A DNA stretch of 64,000 nucleotides from Paracoccus denitrificans (GTDB lineage: Bacteria > Pseudomonadota > Alphaproteobacteria > Rhodobacterales > Rhodobacteraceae): NCBI GenBank assembly GCA_005768755.1, contig VAFL01000001.1, positions 1 through 64,000 of the forward strand, written 5' to 3'. The translations under genes and the position numbers were made by a program. Positions 6,999 to 16,403 of this stretch are shown here, in pieces (within the stretch, counting starts at the first letter, position 1; each line of letters starts with the position of its first letter). The notes under the pieces are model-generated. The model was not told the DNA's origin and made no database searches. It worked only from the letters and a program-made list of their open reading frames with translations.

Positions 6999-8767
6999 CC
7001 GGGGCCATCGTCCAGACCGAAGACATTCACCAGACATTTGCCGGGCCGGACGGCCAGCCGGTCGTCGCGCTGGATCAGTTGTCGCTGGAAATCCCGGCCG
7101 GTCAGCTGACGGCTTTGGTCGGGCCGGACGGGGCGGGCAAGACGACGTTGATGCGCCTGTTCGCCGGGCTTCTGAAACCCGATGCCGGCCGGCTTTCGGT
7201 TCTGGGGATCGACGTGCTGTCAGACCCGCAGGCGGTGCAGGACAGGATCAGCTATATGCCGCAACGCTTCGGGTTGTATGAGGACCTGACGGTGCAGGAG
7301 AACCTTGATCTTTATGCCGATCTGCATGGCGTGCCGCTTGCCGAGCGCCAGCAGAGGTTTCAGCGAATGCTGGAAATGACAGATATGGCGCGCTTTACAG
7401 ACCGTCCTGCGGGCAAGCTGTCGGGCGGCATGAAGCAGAAGCTGGGTCTGGCCTGCACGCTGGTTCGCTCGCCCGATCTGTTGTTGCTGGACGAGCCGAG
7501 CGTTGGCGTCGATCCGCTGTCCCGGCGCGATCTTTGGAAAATCATCCAGCAGCTTGTCGATGATGAGCAATTGAGCGTCATCATCGCCACCGCTTACATG
7601 GAAGAGGCAGAGCGCTGCGCACAGGTCTTCGTCATGGACCGCGGCAGGCTGCTTGCCAGCGACGGCCCGCAGGCACTGACCGCGCGGGCCGAAGGGCTGA
7701 CCTACGCGACCATTCCACCGGAGGGGACGCCTGCACGCGTCTTGCAGGCCCGGCTGATAGACCGTCCGGACCTGATCGTTGATGCGATGCCGGAGGCGGG
7801 TCGCGTCCGCTTTATCCGTCAGCCTGATGCAGCCCCTGCTGCCATTGCGGAACTTCTGGCCGGCGCGCCCGCCGATCCGCGACCGCCCGAACTGGAAGAC
7901 GCTTTCATGATCCTGCTGCGCGAACAGCAGGAGGTCGCGCCGCAGGCGGCGCCTGAACCGGCGCAGATGCCAGCGGACAACTCTGCCCCGCAGGCTGGCC
8001 CGGTCATCGTCGTGCGCGACCTCGTTCGCAAGTTCGGCGATTTTACAGCCGTCGCCAACACATCGTTCGAAGTCTCGCCCGGAGAGATTTTTGGCCTTCT
8101 CGGGCCGAATGGTGCGGGCAAAACGACGACGTTCCGAATGCTGTGCGGGCTGCTGCCAGCCACCAGCGGTCATCTGGAGGTCGCGGGACGCAACCTTCGC
8201 ACCGCCCGCGCACAGGCGCGCGCCCGCATCGGCTATGTCGCGCAGAAATTCGCGCTTTATGGCAGCCTTACCGTGCAGGAGAACCTGGAATTCTTCGGCG
8301 GAGCCTACGGCCTGCGTGGCAAGGCGCTGAAATCGCGGATTCGTGCCTCGGTGGAACAGTTTGATCTGGACCCTGCGGCACGCAGCGGACTTCTGCCAGC
8401 GGGATATAAACAGCGTCTGGCGATGGCGGTGGGTTTGCTGCATCAGCCCGAAATCCTTTTCCTCGATGAACCCACAAGCGGCATCGACCCTCTGGCGCGC
8501 CGCGCCTTCTGGCGCACCATCACCGAACTGGCCCATGGCGGGGTGACCATCGTCATCACGACGCATTTCATGGAGGAGGCGGAATATTGCGACCGCATCG
8601 CCATCCAGGACGCAGGAGAGATGCTGATCATCGGGACCCCCCGAGAGGTTCGTGAGAAAGCCGAGCAGGGCGCGGCAGGCGGCGCGATCAGAAACATGAA
8701 CGACGCCTTTATCGCAACGGTCGAACAGAACCGCGACCGGCGCAGCGCCAGTCTTGCAGCAGCATGA
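6995..8767 (+). CDS. ybhF: YbhF-type ABC exporter ATPase with two nucleotide-binding domains
   Basis: This 590-aa protein carries two complete ATPase domains. The first has Walker A GPDGAGKTT (43-51) and signature LSGGMKQK; the second has GPNGAGKTT near residue 369. The second signature reads LPAGYKQRL rather than LSGGQ, a degeneration also seen in some YbhF/RbbA-type exporters. The Walker B motifs are LLLLDEPSVGVDP and ILFLDEPTSGIDP. The two halves are joined by an Ala/Pro/Gln-rich linker around residues 305-335. It powers the two YbhS/YbhR membrane subunits encoded next. The gene overlaps both neighbours by four bases. Confidence 0.88.
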   Translation: MTGAIVQTEDIHQTFAGPDGQPVVALDQLSLEIPAGQLTALVGPDGAGKTTLMRLFAGLLKPDAGRLSVLGIDVLSDPQAVQDRISYMPQRFGLYEDLTVQENLDLYADLHGVPLAERQQRFQRMLEMTDMARFTDRPAGKLSGGMKQKLGLACTLVRSPDLLLLDEPSVGVDPLSRRDLWKIIQQLVDDEQLSVIIATAYMEEAERCAQVFVMDRGRLLASDGPQALTARAEGLTYATIPPEGTPARVLQARLIDRPDLIVDAMPEAGRVRFIRQPDAAPAAIAELLAGAPADPRPPELEDAFMILLREQQEVAPQAAPEPAQMPADNSAPQAGPVIVVRDLVRKFGDFTAVANTSFEVSPGEIFGLLGPNGAGKTTTFRMLCGLLPATSGHLEVAGRNLRTARAQARARIGYVAQKFALYGSLTVQENLEFFGGAYGLRGKALKSRIRASVEQFDLDPAARSGLLPAGYKQRLAMAVGLLHQPEILFLDEPTSGIDPLARRAFWRTITELAHGGVTIVITTHFMEEAEYCDRIAIQDAGEMLIIGTPREVREKAEQGAAGGAIRNMNDAFIATVEQNRDRRSASLAAA

Positions 8768-9894
8768 GCGGGCAGGGCACCCTTCGCAGGCTGGCGGCAC
8801 TGACGCGAAAGGAGTCGCGCCAGATGTTGCGAGATCGCAGTAATCTGGTTGTCGGGCTGCTTCTGCCTGCGGTGCTGATCCTGCTGTTCGGCTATGGCCT
8901 GTCGTTCGATGTGAAAAACGCCCGCATTGCTGTCGTTCTGGAAGACAGCTCGCCCGCGACCCTGAACGCGGTCGCAGGATTGGCAGGATCGGAATATTTC
9001 AGCCCGGTCTGGCTGCATTCAATGCCCGAGGCCGAAGCGATGATCCGCGCTGGCAGTGTCACCGGCATCCTGCGTGTGCCCGCGGAATTCACCCGCGATC
9101 TGGTTCATGGCCAGGGTCGCCTGCAACTCATCCTGAACGGGGTGGATTCCAACACCGCGCAGGCCATCGAAGGTTACGCAAGTGGCGCCATCTCCAATGC
9201 GCTGGAACATATGGCCGACCGCAGCGATGCGCGCATTGCCGCGACTGGCGGTGTGACAACCGTTCAGCGGATCTGGTTCAACGAGGCGAATAACAGCACA
9301 TGGTTTCTGGTGCCCGGCCTGATCGTTCTGGTCATGACGCTGATCGGTGCCTTCCTGACCTCGCTTCTGATCGCCCGCGAGTGGGAGCGTGGCACGCTCG
9401 AGGCGCTGTTCGTCACACCCGTCCGCCCGTTGGAGCTGGTGCTGTCGAAACTGGCGCCCTACATCCTTGTCGGCGCGGTCGATCTGGTGATGTGTCTGTT
9501 GGCAGCGCGCTACCTGTTCCATGTTCCGATGCGTGGTTCACTGGCGATTATTGCGCTCAGTTCGATGCTGTATCTGCTGGTCGCGTTAGGCATGGGGCTG
9601 TGGATATCCGGCGTGACGCGCAATCAGTTCGCGGCCAGCCAGATGGCGCTGCTGGCCAGCTTCATGCCGGCGATGATGCTGTCGGGCTTTGTCTTCGATC
9701 TGCGCAATGTGCCCAAGGTCGTGCAGATCATTAGCCAGTTGTTGCCGGCAACGCATTTCATGGGCCTCATCAAGACGCTGTTCATGGCTGGGAATTATTG
9801 GCCCGACATCATCAGCCAGACCCTTATCCTGTCGGGCTATGCAGTGCTGTTCGTCTGGTTGACGCAGCGCACTCTGGCCAAGCGGTTGGTATAG
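8764..9894 (+). CDS. ybhS: YbhS-type ABC-2 exporter permease
   Basis: This 376-aa membrane protein of the ABC-2 family has one N-terminal membrane helix (about 28-45), a large periplasmic domain, and five C-terminal helices from about residue 180. Motifs include ARKESRQMLRDRSN-like residues before helix 1 and EWERGTLEALFVTPV in the cytoplasmic loop, both typical of YbhS/YbhR. It pairs with YbhR to form the transmembrane channel of the exporter. The start ATG overlaps the ybhF stop. Confidence 0.87.
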   Translation: MSGQGTLRRLAALTRKESRQMLRDRSNLVVGLLLPAVLILLFGYGLSFDVKNARIAVVLEDSSPATLNAVAGLAGSEYFSPVWLHSMPEAEAMIRAGSVTGILRVPAEFTRDLVHGQGRLQLILNGVDSNTAQAIEGYASGAISNALEHMADRSDARIAATGGVTTVQRIWFNEANNSTWFLVPGLIVLVMTLIGAFLTSLLIAREWERGTLEALFVTPVRPLELVLSKLAPYILVGAVDLVMCLLAARYLFHVPMRGSLAIIALSSMLYLLVALGMGLWISGVTRNQFAASQMALLASFMPAMMLSGFVFDLRNVPKVVQIISQLLPATHFMGLIKTLFMAGNYWPDIISQTLILSGYAVLFVWLTQRTLAKRLV

Positions 9895-9897
9895 GCG

Positions 9898-11007
9898 ATG
9901 GCGGCACTGGCCTATATCGCACAGATCGTCTCTCTGATCCGCAAGGAGCTGCTGACGATCCTGAAGGATCCATCCAGCCGGGCGCTGCTGTTCGCGCCAG
10001 CGCTGATGCAGGCGCTGTTGTTCGGTTATGGTGCGACCTACGACCTGACAAATGCGCCCTACGCAGTGCTGGACCAAAGCCACAGCGCGGCTTCGACCGA
10101 AATTCTGGCGGGGATCGATGGCACGGGTGTCTTTCGCCGGATCGCCACGCTGGACAATTCCAGCCAGATCGCAGAGCAGATCGAAAGCGGTGAGGCGCTG
10201 ATGGTGATCCATTTTCAGCCCGATTTCGCCGACAAGCTGGCGGCGGGTGGCCCCGCGCCCGTGCAGGTGATCCTTGACGGGCGCAATTCATCGACTGCGG
10301 GGCTTGCCTCGGCGCAGGTCTCGGCCATCGTTGCCGCATATAATGCAGAACTGGGCCAGACGCAGCCGCTGACCATCGTTCGCCGCGCGTGGTACAATCC
10401 GAATTTCGAGTCGCGCTGGAATCTGATGCCGGCGCTGATCGCATCGCTTTCAATGATGCAGACACTCATGCTGGCTGCCCTGTCTGTTGCAAGAGAGCGC
10501 GAACAGGGCACGTTCGATCAGCTGCTGGTGACGCCGCTGACGCCGGTGCAGATCCTGATCGGGAAAGCGCTGCCCTCGATTGCCGTGGGGCTTTTGCAAT
10601 CGACGATCATCTTTCTGGTCATCCGATACTGGTTCGCTATTCCGATGAACGGGCAGATCTGGCTGATGTATCTGGGCCTTATCGCTTTCACCTTGGCGGC
10701 GGTAGGCATCGGGCTGTCGATCTCGGCCGTAGCGCTGACGATGCAGCAGGCGATGCTGTATACGTTCATCCTGATCATGCCGCTGATGCTGCTGTCGGGA
10801 CTGCTGACGCCAGTGGACAACATGCCGCGCGTGCTGCAATGGGCGACCTATGCCAATCCGCTGCGCTTCGGGATCGACCTGACGCGACGGGTGTATCTGG
10901 AGGGCGCGGTGCTTCGCGATGTCGCCTTCGATTTCGTGCCGATGCTGATCGTCGCGGCCCTGACCTTGCCGCTGGCGGCATGGCTGTTCCGGCACCGGCT
11001 GGACTGA
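9898..11007 (+). CDS. ybhR: YbhR-type ABC-2 exporter permease
   Basis: This 369-aa paralogue of the preceding gene has the same layout: an N-terminal helix, a periplasmic domain and five C-terminal helices, with EREQGTFDQLLVTPL in the cytoplasmic loop. It forms a heterodimer with YbhS. The gene starts three bases after the ybhS stop and closes the operon. In E. coli the equivalent system has been linked to drug and sodium export; substrates here are unknown. Confidence 0.87.
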   Translation: MAALAYIAQIVSLIRKELLTILKDPSSRALLFAPALMQALLFGYGATYDLTNAPYAVLDQSHSAASTEILAGIDGTGVFRRIATLDNSSQIAEQIESGEALMVIHFQPDFADKLAAGGPAPVQVILDGRNSSTAGLASAQVSAIVAAYNAELGQTQPLTIVRRAWYNPNFESRWNLMPALIASLSMMQTLMLAALSVAREREQGTFDQLLVTPLTPVQILIGKALPSIAVGLLQSTIIFLVIRYWFAIPMNGQIWLMYLGLIAFTLAAVGIGLSISAVALTMQQAMLYTFILIMPLMLLSGLLTPVDNMPRVLQWATYANPLRFGIDLTRRVYLEGAVLRDVAFDFVPMLIVAALTLPLAAWLFRHRLD

Positions 11008-11118
11008 TGGGCGAAAACCCGCCGGCCGGATACTGAACCGGATGGTTCATCAATCCGTGATTGATCCCATCGCCGCCGGGCGGCGTTTGCCTGCCAAGAG
11101 AATGGACAGGAACATGAC

Positions 11119-11535
11119 ATGAAACTTGCACAGATGATCGGCGCAAGCTCGCTTCTGCTGGCATTGGCCGCGACCCCCGTCCTGGCCGATAACGGCAAGG
11201 GCAATAACAAGCACCATAACGGGCGTGGGCACGCCTCCAGCTGCCCGCCCGGTCTGGCGAAGAAATCGCCGGCCTGCATCCCGCCCGGTCAAGTCGGCCG
11301 CCATGGCCGCGACCATGATCGTGATCGTGACCGCGACCATGTCCGCTATGGCAATGGCGTGGGAGAGGTGCTGCGGATCGGCGATTACACCATCATCCGC
11401 GATCTGGACCGCTACGGGCTGCAGGATCGCGACGACTGGCGCTATTATCGCGACGACGACCGGATCTACCGTGTCGACAGCAATACCCAGAAAGTGTTGG
11501 CCGTGTTGAACCTGATCGACGCCTTCACCAACTGA
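11119..11535 (+). CDS. Small exported protein, His/Asp/Arg-rich, RcnB-like
   Basis: This 138-aa protein has a clear signal peptide cleaved near residue 23 (ALAATPVLADNG). A Gly/His/Asn-rich section follows, then CPPGLAKKSPACIPPG with two cysteines, a charged HDRDRDRDHVR stretch, and a C-terminal part with repeated Tyr/Arg/Asp. Short periplasmic proteins of this kind, loosely resembling RcnB, are common in Rhodobacteraceae and are of unknown function. The His-rich and acidic residues would suit metal binding, which is only an inference. It stands alone and is followed by a strong terminator. Confidence 0.75.
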   Translation: MKLAQMIGASSLLLALAATPVLADNGKGNNKHHNGRGHASSCPPGLAKKSPACIPPGQVGRHGRDHDRDRDRDHVRYGNGVGEVLRIGDYTIIRDLDRYGLQDRDDWRYYRDDDRIYRVDSNTQKVLAVLNLIDAFTN

Positions 11536-11560
11536 TCAAATCCTCATCCCGGGCCCGGTG

Positions 11561-11590
11561 ACGGCGCGCCACAGGGCGCGCCGTTTTCAT
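11561..11590 (+). terminator. Rho-independent terminator
   Basis: A ten-pair perfect stem (ACGGCGCGCC and GGCGCGCCGT) with a four-base loop is followed by TTTCATT. It ends the small exported-protein gene and separates it from the MFS gene. Confidence 0.85.
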
Positions 11591-11650
11591 TCTTGCAGGG
11601 TTGACGCGGGCCGGGCAGGGGCAGAAGAACGAACCCAAGCGAGGTTCCCC

Positions 11651-12901
11651 ATGTCAGACCTGACCGATCCGGCCCAGTCCGAAGACGCGCCGCCCATTGC
11701 CGTGCCGGCTGCACCGCTGCCCGAAAAGACCACTTGGCTTGTTCTGGCCGGGATCAGCCTGTGCCATATGTTCAACGATGTGATGCAATCGCTGCTGGCC
11801 GCGATCTATCCGCTTCTGAAGACCGAGTTCTCGCTGAAGTTCTGGCAGATCGGGTTGCTTACCTTGTCCTTTCAGGGGACAGCGTCGCTGTTGCAGCCGG
11901 CGGTGGGGCTGGTCACGGACAAGCGGCCGATGCCGATGTCACTTCCGCTTGGCATGTTTTCCAGCCTGATCGGGCTGATCGCCCTGTCGCAGGCGTCCAG
12001 CTATGGCGTGCTGGTTATGGGTGCGATGATGATCGGTTTCGGATCTGCCGTGTTTCATCCTGAAGCAAGCCGGGTCGCGCGGCTGGCATCGGGGGGGCGC
12101 TACGGCACCGCCCAGTCCTTCTTCCAGGTCGGGGGAAATGCGGGAACGGCATTGGGTCCCTTGCTGGCAGCGTTCATCGTCGTGCCGAACGGGCGCGGGT
12201 CGATCCTGTGGTTCACGGTCATGGCGATGATGGGCATCATCGTGCTGGCCCGCGTCGGGCAATGGTATGGAAATTACATGCGCGCCTCGGCCTCGCGCCG
12301 GAAACCCGTGGCAGGCCACAGCCTGACGCCCGGACGGGTGCGCATGGCCATCGGGGTTCTGGCGCTGCTGACATTTTCCAAGAATATATATACCGCCTCG
12401 ATCACCAGCTATTACACCTTCTTCCTGATCGGGAAGTTCGGCCTGACCCAGCAGCAATCGCAATTGATGCTGTTCCTGTTTCTGGCAGCGATGGCGGTCG
12501 GCGTCCTGCTGGGTGGCCCACTGGGCGACAGATTCCGGCCGCTGACGGTGATCTGGATTTCGATCCTTGGCGTGCTTCCCTTCACCTTGATGCTGCCCCA
12601 TGCAGGGCTAGTCGGCACGGGTGTCCTGACGATCATCATCGGGATCGTCATCGCTTCTGCCTTTCCTGCGATCGTTGTTTTCGCACAGGAACTCGTACCG
12701 GGCCGTGTCGGCCTGATCGCGGGGATCTTCTTCGGCTTTGCGTTCGGGATGGGCGGGATCGCGGCGGCGGTGCTGGGCGTGATTGCGGATGAATACGGCG
12801 TTGAATATGTCTATCAGCTTTGCGCCTGGATGCCGGTGCTGGGACTTTTGACCATCTTCCTGCCGCGTAGCGCCGAGATGTCCGGTCTGCGCCTGCGCTG
12901 A
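11651..12901 (+). CDS. fsr: MFS exporter, fosmidomycin-resistance (Fsr) family
   Basis: This 416-aa major facilitator protein has about twelve membrane segments. Fsr-type motifs include the N-terminal HMFNDVMQSLLAAIYPLLK and the segment IGFGSAVFHPEASRVAR. Fsr proteins export fosmidomycin and related compounds in E. coli; here the substrate is unknown. ATG 11651 is chosen because it is preceded by a purine-rich AGCGAGG and gives the usual N-terminus; a longer upstream reading has no family likeness. It is monocistronic. Confidence 0.85.
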   Translation: MSDLTDPAQSEDAPPIAVPAAPLPEKTTWLVLAGISLCHMFNDVMQSLLAAIYPLLKTEFSLKFWQIGLLTLSFQGTASLLQPAVGLVTDKRPMPMSLPLGMFSSLIGLIALSQASSYGVLVMGAMMIGFGSAVFHPEASRVARLASGGRYGTAQSFFQVGGNAGTALGPLLAAFIVVPNGRGSILWFTVMAMMGIIVLARVGQWYGNYMRASASRRKPVAGHSLTPGRVRMAIGVLALLTFSKNIYTASITSYYTFFLIGKFGLTQQQSQLMLFLFLAAMAVGVLLGGPLGDRFRPLTVIWISILGVLPFTLMLPHAGLVGTGVLTIIIGIVIASAFPAIVVFAQELVPGRVGLIAGIFFGFAFGMGGIAAAVLGVIADEYGVEYVYQLCAWMPVLGLLTIFLPRSAEMSGLRLR

Positions 12902-12938
12902 GCAGGCGACTGGCGGAAATGCCGGGCAAGCAGCCATG

Positions 12939-12971
12939 AAAAAGGCCCGGCCGCAAGGATGCGGGCGGGCC
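12939..12971 (-). terminator. Rho-independent terminator for the TRAP binding-protein gene
   Basis: On the minus strand a GC-rich stem (GGCCCGCCCGC and GCGGCCGGGCC, one mismatch) with a six-base loop is followed by five T. It lies 31 bp beyond the dctP-type stop. Confidence 0.8.
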
Positions 12972-13001
12972 GGATATCAAGCACCAAATGCCGAACTGGC
13001 G

Positions 13002-13973
13002 TTACTTGGTTGCGATGATGCTGTCCATCAGTTCCTTGCCAAACTCGGCCTCGTAATCGGTGTAGGTATCGGCCAGCTGGTCCTGAAAGGCCTGCTTCTC
13101 TTCGGGCGTGACCTCATTCACTTCCATGCCACGCTTTTTCAATTCGGCGACACCTTCGCTTTCGACCGTGTCCACATAGCCGCGCATCGCTGCGACGCCG
13201 GCTGCAGCAGCCTTGTCGAAGGCGGCCCTCTGCGTATCATCCAGCCCGTCCCAAAGCGATTTCGACACCAGGATGATCGCCGGCGAATAGACGTGGCCGT
13301 CCAGCGAAAGGTATTTCTGCACGTCGTTGAGATTGGCCGAAACGATCACGGAAAGCGGGTTTTCCTGCCCGTCGATGGCACCTTGCTGCAGGGCGGGGAC
13401 GACCTCTGGCCAGGCCATTGGGGTCGGTGCCGCGCCAAGGGCTTCGAACGCCTTCAGGTGGACAGGGTTTTCCATGGTGCGGATCTTCAGCCCGTCCAGA
13501 TCGGCAGGTGCCGCAATCGGGCCGCGGCTGTTGGTGATGTGGCGGAAACCCTGTTCACCCCAGGCAAGCGCGTGCAGGCCGGCATCGTCGAACTTCGCCA
13601 GCATCTCCTGCCCGATAGGGCCGTCCAGCACGGTGCGCGCATGATTCAGGTCGCGAAACAGGAATGGTACGTCGAACACGCCCACCTCGGGCACGAAGTT
13701 CGACAGCGTCCCGCTGGATGCGATGGTCGCGTCGATGGTGCCGATCTGGATGCCCTCGATCACCTCGCGTTCCCCGCCCAGGCCAGAGTTGGGAAAATGC
13801 TGGACCACAAAGGCGTCACCGAGTTCGGCCTTCAACGCCTCGTCGAAGGCCTTGGCCCCGGCACCGTAATGGCTGTCTTCCGCCAGTGCATAGCCTAGCT
13901 TCAGATCGGCGGCCGAGGCCATGGCGGTGGATGCCGCCAGGATGGCAGCCGCCCAAGTGAAATGTCGTGTCAT
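13002..13973 (-). CDS. dctP: TRAP transporter substrate-binding protein, DctP type (orphan)
   Basis: This 323-aa periplasmic protein has a signal peptide (cleavage near residue 21, ASAADLKLGY) and a DctP fold. Conserved family stretches include LDGLKIRTMENPVHLKAFEALGA-like residues and QGAIDGQENP, which contain the carboxylate-binding arginine and the typical helix. TRAP systems import C4-dicarboxylates and other organic acids with DctQ and DctM membrane subunits, and neither is encoded nearby. It therefore either shares a transporter elsewhere or serves as a sensor. ATG 13973 has GGGAGAGA upstream. A DsbA-like gene precedes it on the same strand, 68 bp away. Confidence 0.87.
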   Translation of the reverse strand: MTRHFTWAAAILAASTAMASAADLKLGYALAEDSHYGAGAKAFDEALKAELGDAFVVQHFPNSGLGGEREVIEGIQIGTIDATIASSGTLSNFVPEVGVFDVPFLFRDLNHARTVLDGPIGQEMLAKFDDAGLHALAWGEQGFRHITNSRGPIAAPADLDGLKIRTMENPVHLKAFEALGAAPTPMAWPEVVPALQQGAIDGQENPLSVIVSANLNDVQKYLSLDGHVYSPAIILVSKSLWDGLDDTQRAAFDKAAAAGVAAMRGYVDTVESEGVAELKKRGMEVNEVTPEEKQAFQDQLADTYTDYEAEFGKELMDSIIATK

Positions 13974-14041
13974 GTCAGTCTCTCCCTTTGCGGCCGGCAG
14001 ATTGGGCCGCAGAGTCCGCTGCGTCAATGCTCAAGCGCGGG

Positions 14042-14713
14042 CTAAAGGCGGTATTTTCGCGCCTCGGCCACCAGTTGCTTAAGGTCGGCCAGGCCCAGCT
14101 TTCCGAATGCGGCCTCATGTCCGGCGATGAATGTGGGGCTCCCCGTCAGCATCATCGTATCGGCAAGGTCCATGGTTTCATAGATCTGGTCAAGAATGGC
14201 GCGTTTTTCCATATCGACCAACAGCTTGTCGGTATCCAGCCCGACCTGACGGGCGGTGCGCATGACGGTCGCTTCCTCGGCCCGCGCCTTCATGCCCATC
14301 AGCGCGTCGTGGAACGGCCAGTATTTGCGCTGCTGGAGCGATGCGAGGGAGGCCTTCGCGGCAAAGAAGGACCCATCGCCAAACACCGGCCATTCGCGAA
14401 ATACCACCCGCAGGTTCTTGTCTTCGCTGATCAGTCGCTGCACATCGCGCACATTCTGCCGGCAGAAGGGACAGTTATAGTCGAAGAATTCCGTAAGCGT
14501 CACGTCGCCATCGGGATTGCCGAGGACCGGCAGGGCAGGGTTGCGTTCCAGCACCGCGCGAAGTTCAGCCGGCATGGCGTTGGGGTGTTCGGGCTTGCCG
14601 TCCTGTGCCAGACCCGTGCCCGGCAGAGCCAGAAGCGCGACACCCGCGGCAACGGTTCCGGTCTTCATAATGACCCGCCGGCTTACATTGGTCCCGACCG
14701 CTGGTTTCCGCAT
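14042..14713 (-). CDS. DsbA-family thiol:disulfide protein (periplasmic)
   Basis: This 223-aa protein has an N-terminal twin-arginine-like motif (SRRVIMK, residues 11-17) followed by a hydrophobic stretch and a likely cleavage after LAQ. The thioredoxin-fold domain holds the redox motif CPFC at residues 81-84 and a cis-proline in GSPTF. It resembles Com1/BdbD-type DsbA relatives rather than classical DsbA. It would oxidise or shuffle disulfides of exported proteins. Its genomic partner, a TRAP binding protein, has no obvious cysteines, so a direct link is doubtful. Confidence 0.83.
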   Translation of the reverse strand: MRKPAVGTNVSRRVIMKTGTVAAGVALLALPGTGLAQDGKPEHPNAMPAELRAVLERNPALPVLGNPDGDVTLTEFFDYNCPFCRQNVRDVQRLISEDKNLRVVFREWPVFGDGSFFAAKASLASLQQRKYWPFHDALMGMKARAEEATVMRTARQVGLDTDKLLVDMEKRAILDQIYETMDLADTMMLTGSPTFIAGHEAAFGKLGLADLKQLVAEARKYRL

Positions 14714-14886
14714 CTTCCGCCCCCTTCATTCGTTGCGCACATTAAGGTTGGCCCGCGCCCCGTGCATGGGCAAGGGTGGCCGCCAAACAATGCCGTGATG
14801 TTCAGCGCCCGCTTACCTGTCTGGCGCAATTGTCCGGCAGACATAATGCTGTTACGGAAACGTCACCAGATGCCGCCGGGGGAACG

Positions 14887-16353
14887 ATGGCCGACAGCGA
14901 TCCGAAGTCATGGAAGACACTCAACAAGGACCTCGAGCGTATCTCGACGCTGGAGCAGGCGACCGCGATCGTATCCCGCCCGCTTGTGGCACCCGGCATT
15001 GGTCTGGCCTTCATGGTGCTGGTCGGGCTGGTCGTGGCGTCTTTCACCGGGGTCAGCGCGGGCACCGCCATCGTGATCGCTGCTGCCGTGGTCGGTGCCT
15101 ATATGGCGCTGAATATCGGCGCGAATGACGTCGCCAACAATATGGGCCCGGCGGTCGGCGCGCGCGCGATGACCATCGGGTCAGCGCTTGTCGTGGCAGC
15201 TGTCTGTGAAACAGCAGGCGCGCTGCTGGCCGGGGGCGATGTCGTGTCGACCGTGTCGCGCGGCATCATTTCACCTGAAAGCGTGGCCCAGCCGGGGGTT
15301 TTCATCTGGGCCATGTTCTCGGCCCTGCTGGCTGGCGCGCTGTGGATCAACCTTGCCACATGGCTGGGCGCGCCCGTATCGACCACGCATTCCATCGTCG
15401 GCGGTGTCATGGGCGCGGGGATCGTGGCGGCGGGCTTTTCGGCGGTGAACTGGCCGACCATGGGCGCGATTGTCGCAAGCTGGGTCATTTCGCCCGTGAT
15501 GGGCGGGGTGATCGCGGCGGGTTTTCTGGCCTTCATCAAGATCAAGATCATCTACACGCCCGACATGATGGCCTCGGCCCGGCGATGGGTGCCGGTTCTG
15601 ATCGGCATCATGGCGGGCACATTCGCGGCCTATCTGGCGCTGAAAGGATTCAGCAAACTGGTAAAGGTGGGCCTTGGTCAGGCGCTGCTGCTGGGCGTCG
15701 TCATCGGTGTGGTGACGACATTTGCCATGCGCCCGATCATCGCCCGCCAAAGCGCCGGGCTGGAGAACCGCAAGAAGGCACTGAAAGATCTGTTTGCCAT
15801 CCCGCTTGTGCTGTCTGCCGCACTTCTGTCCTTTGCCCATGGTGCGAATGATGTCGCCAATGCCGTGGGGCCGCTGGCCGCCATCGTCCATGCCGTGCAG
15901 GACGGGGCGTCCGGGGACAAGGTTCAGATTCCGCTGTGGGTGATGCTGATCGGCGGTATCGGGCTGTCGGTCGGACTGCTTTTGTTCGGTCCCAAGCTGA
16001 TCAATATCGTCGGCAATGAAATCACCCGCCTGAACGCCATGCGCGCCTATTGCGTGGCGCTGTCAGCAGCCTTCACGGTCATTATCGCGTCCTGGCTGGG
16101 TCTGCCGGTCAGTTCGACCCATATCGCCATCGGCGGCATTTTCGGTGTCGGCTTTTTCCGCGAGTGGTATCATGAGCGCGTCATGGGCGAACTGCGCACC
16201 GATACCACATCGACCCCGGAACAGCGACGCCGTCGCAAAGTGGTGCGACGGTCGCACTTCACCACCATTCTGGCTGCCTGGCTGATCACCGTGCCTGCGG
16301 CGGCGCTGCTGTCGGCTGCGCTGTTCTGGGTCTGCACCGCGATCTGGGCCTGA
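14887..16353 (+). CDS. pit: Inorganic phosphate transporter, PiT family
   Basis: This 488-aa membrane protein has the two inverted PiT repeats. Each carries a phosphate-site motif, GANDVANNMGPAVG near residue 80 and GANDVANAVGPLA near residue 320. It also has the linked PVSTTHSIVGG and PVSSTHIAIGG segments. An N-terminal cytoplasmic extension of about 40 residues precedes helix 1. ATG 14887 is supported by GGGGGAACG just upstream. No phoU-like or DUF47 regulator gene is adjacent. It is divergent from the DsbA-like gene. Confidence 0.9.
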   Translation: MADSDPKSWKTLNKDLERISTLEQATAIVSRPLVAPGIGLAFMVLVGLVVASFTGVSAGTAIVIAAAVVGAYMALNIGANDVANNMGPAVGARAMTIGSALVVAAVCETAGALLAGGDVVSTVSRGIISPESVAQPGVFIWAMFSALLAGALWINLATWLGAPVSTTHSIVGGVMGAGIVAAGFSAVNWPTMGAIVASWVISPVMGGVIAAGFLAFIKIKIIYTPDMMASARRWVPVLIGIMAGTFAAYLALKGFSKLVKVGLGQALLLGVVIGVVTTFAMRPIIARQSAGLENRKKALKDLFAIPLVLSAALLSFAHGANDVANAVGPLAAIVHAVQDGASGDKVQIPLWVMLIGGIGLSVGLLLFGPKLINIVGNEITRLNAMRAYCVALSAAFTVIIASWLGLPVSSTHIAIGGIFGVGFFREWYHERVMGELRTDTTSTPEQRRRRKVVRRSHFTTILAAWLITVPAAALLSAALFWVCTAIWA

Positions 16354-16403
16354 GCGTTGCCTGGCTTGCCTGATCTGTGGTTGATGCGTCAGGAGACGCT
16401 GAT

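Noticed and set aside
7220..8800. A long open frame on the opposite strand of the YbhF ATPase
   Set aside because: It lies antisense to a gene with clear ATPase motifs, has no family features, and reflects high-GC codon use.
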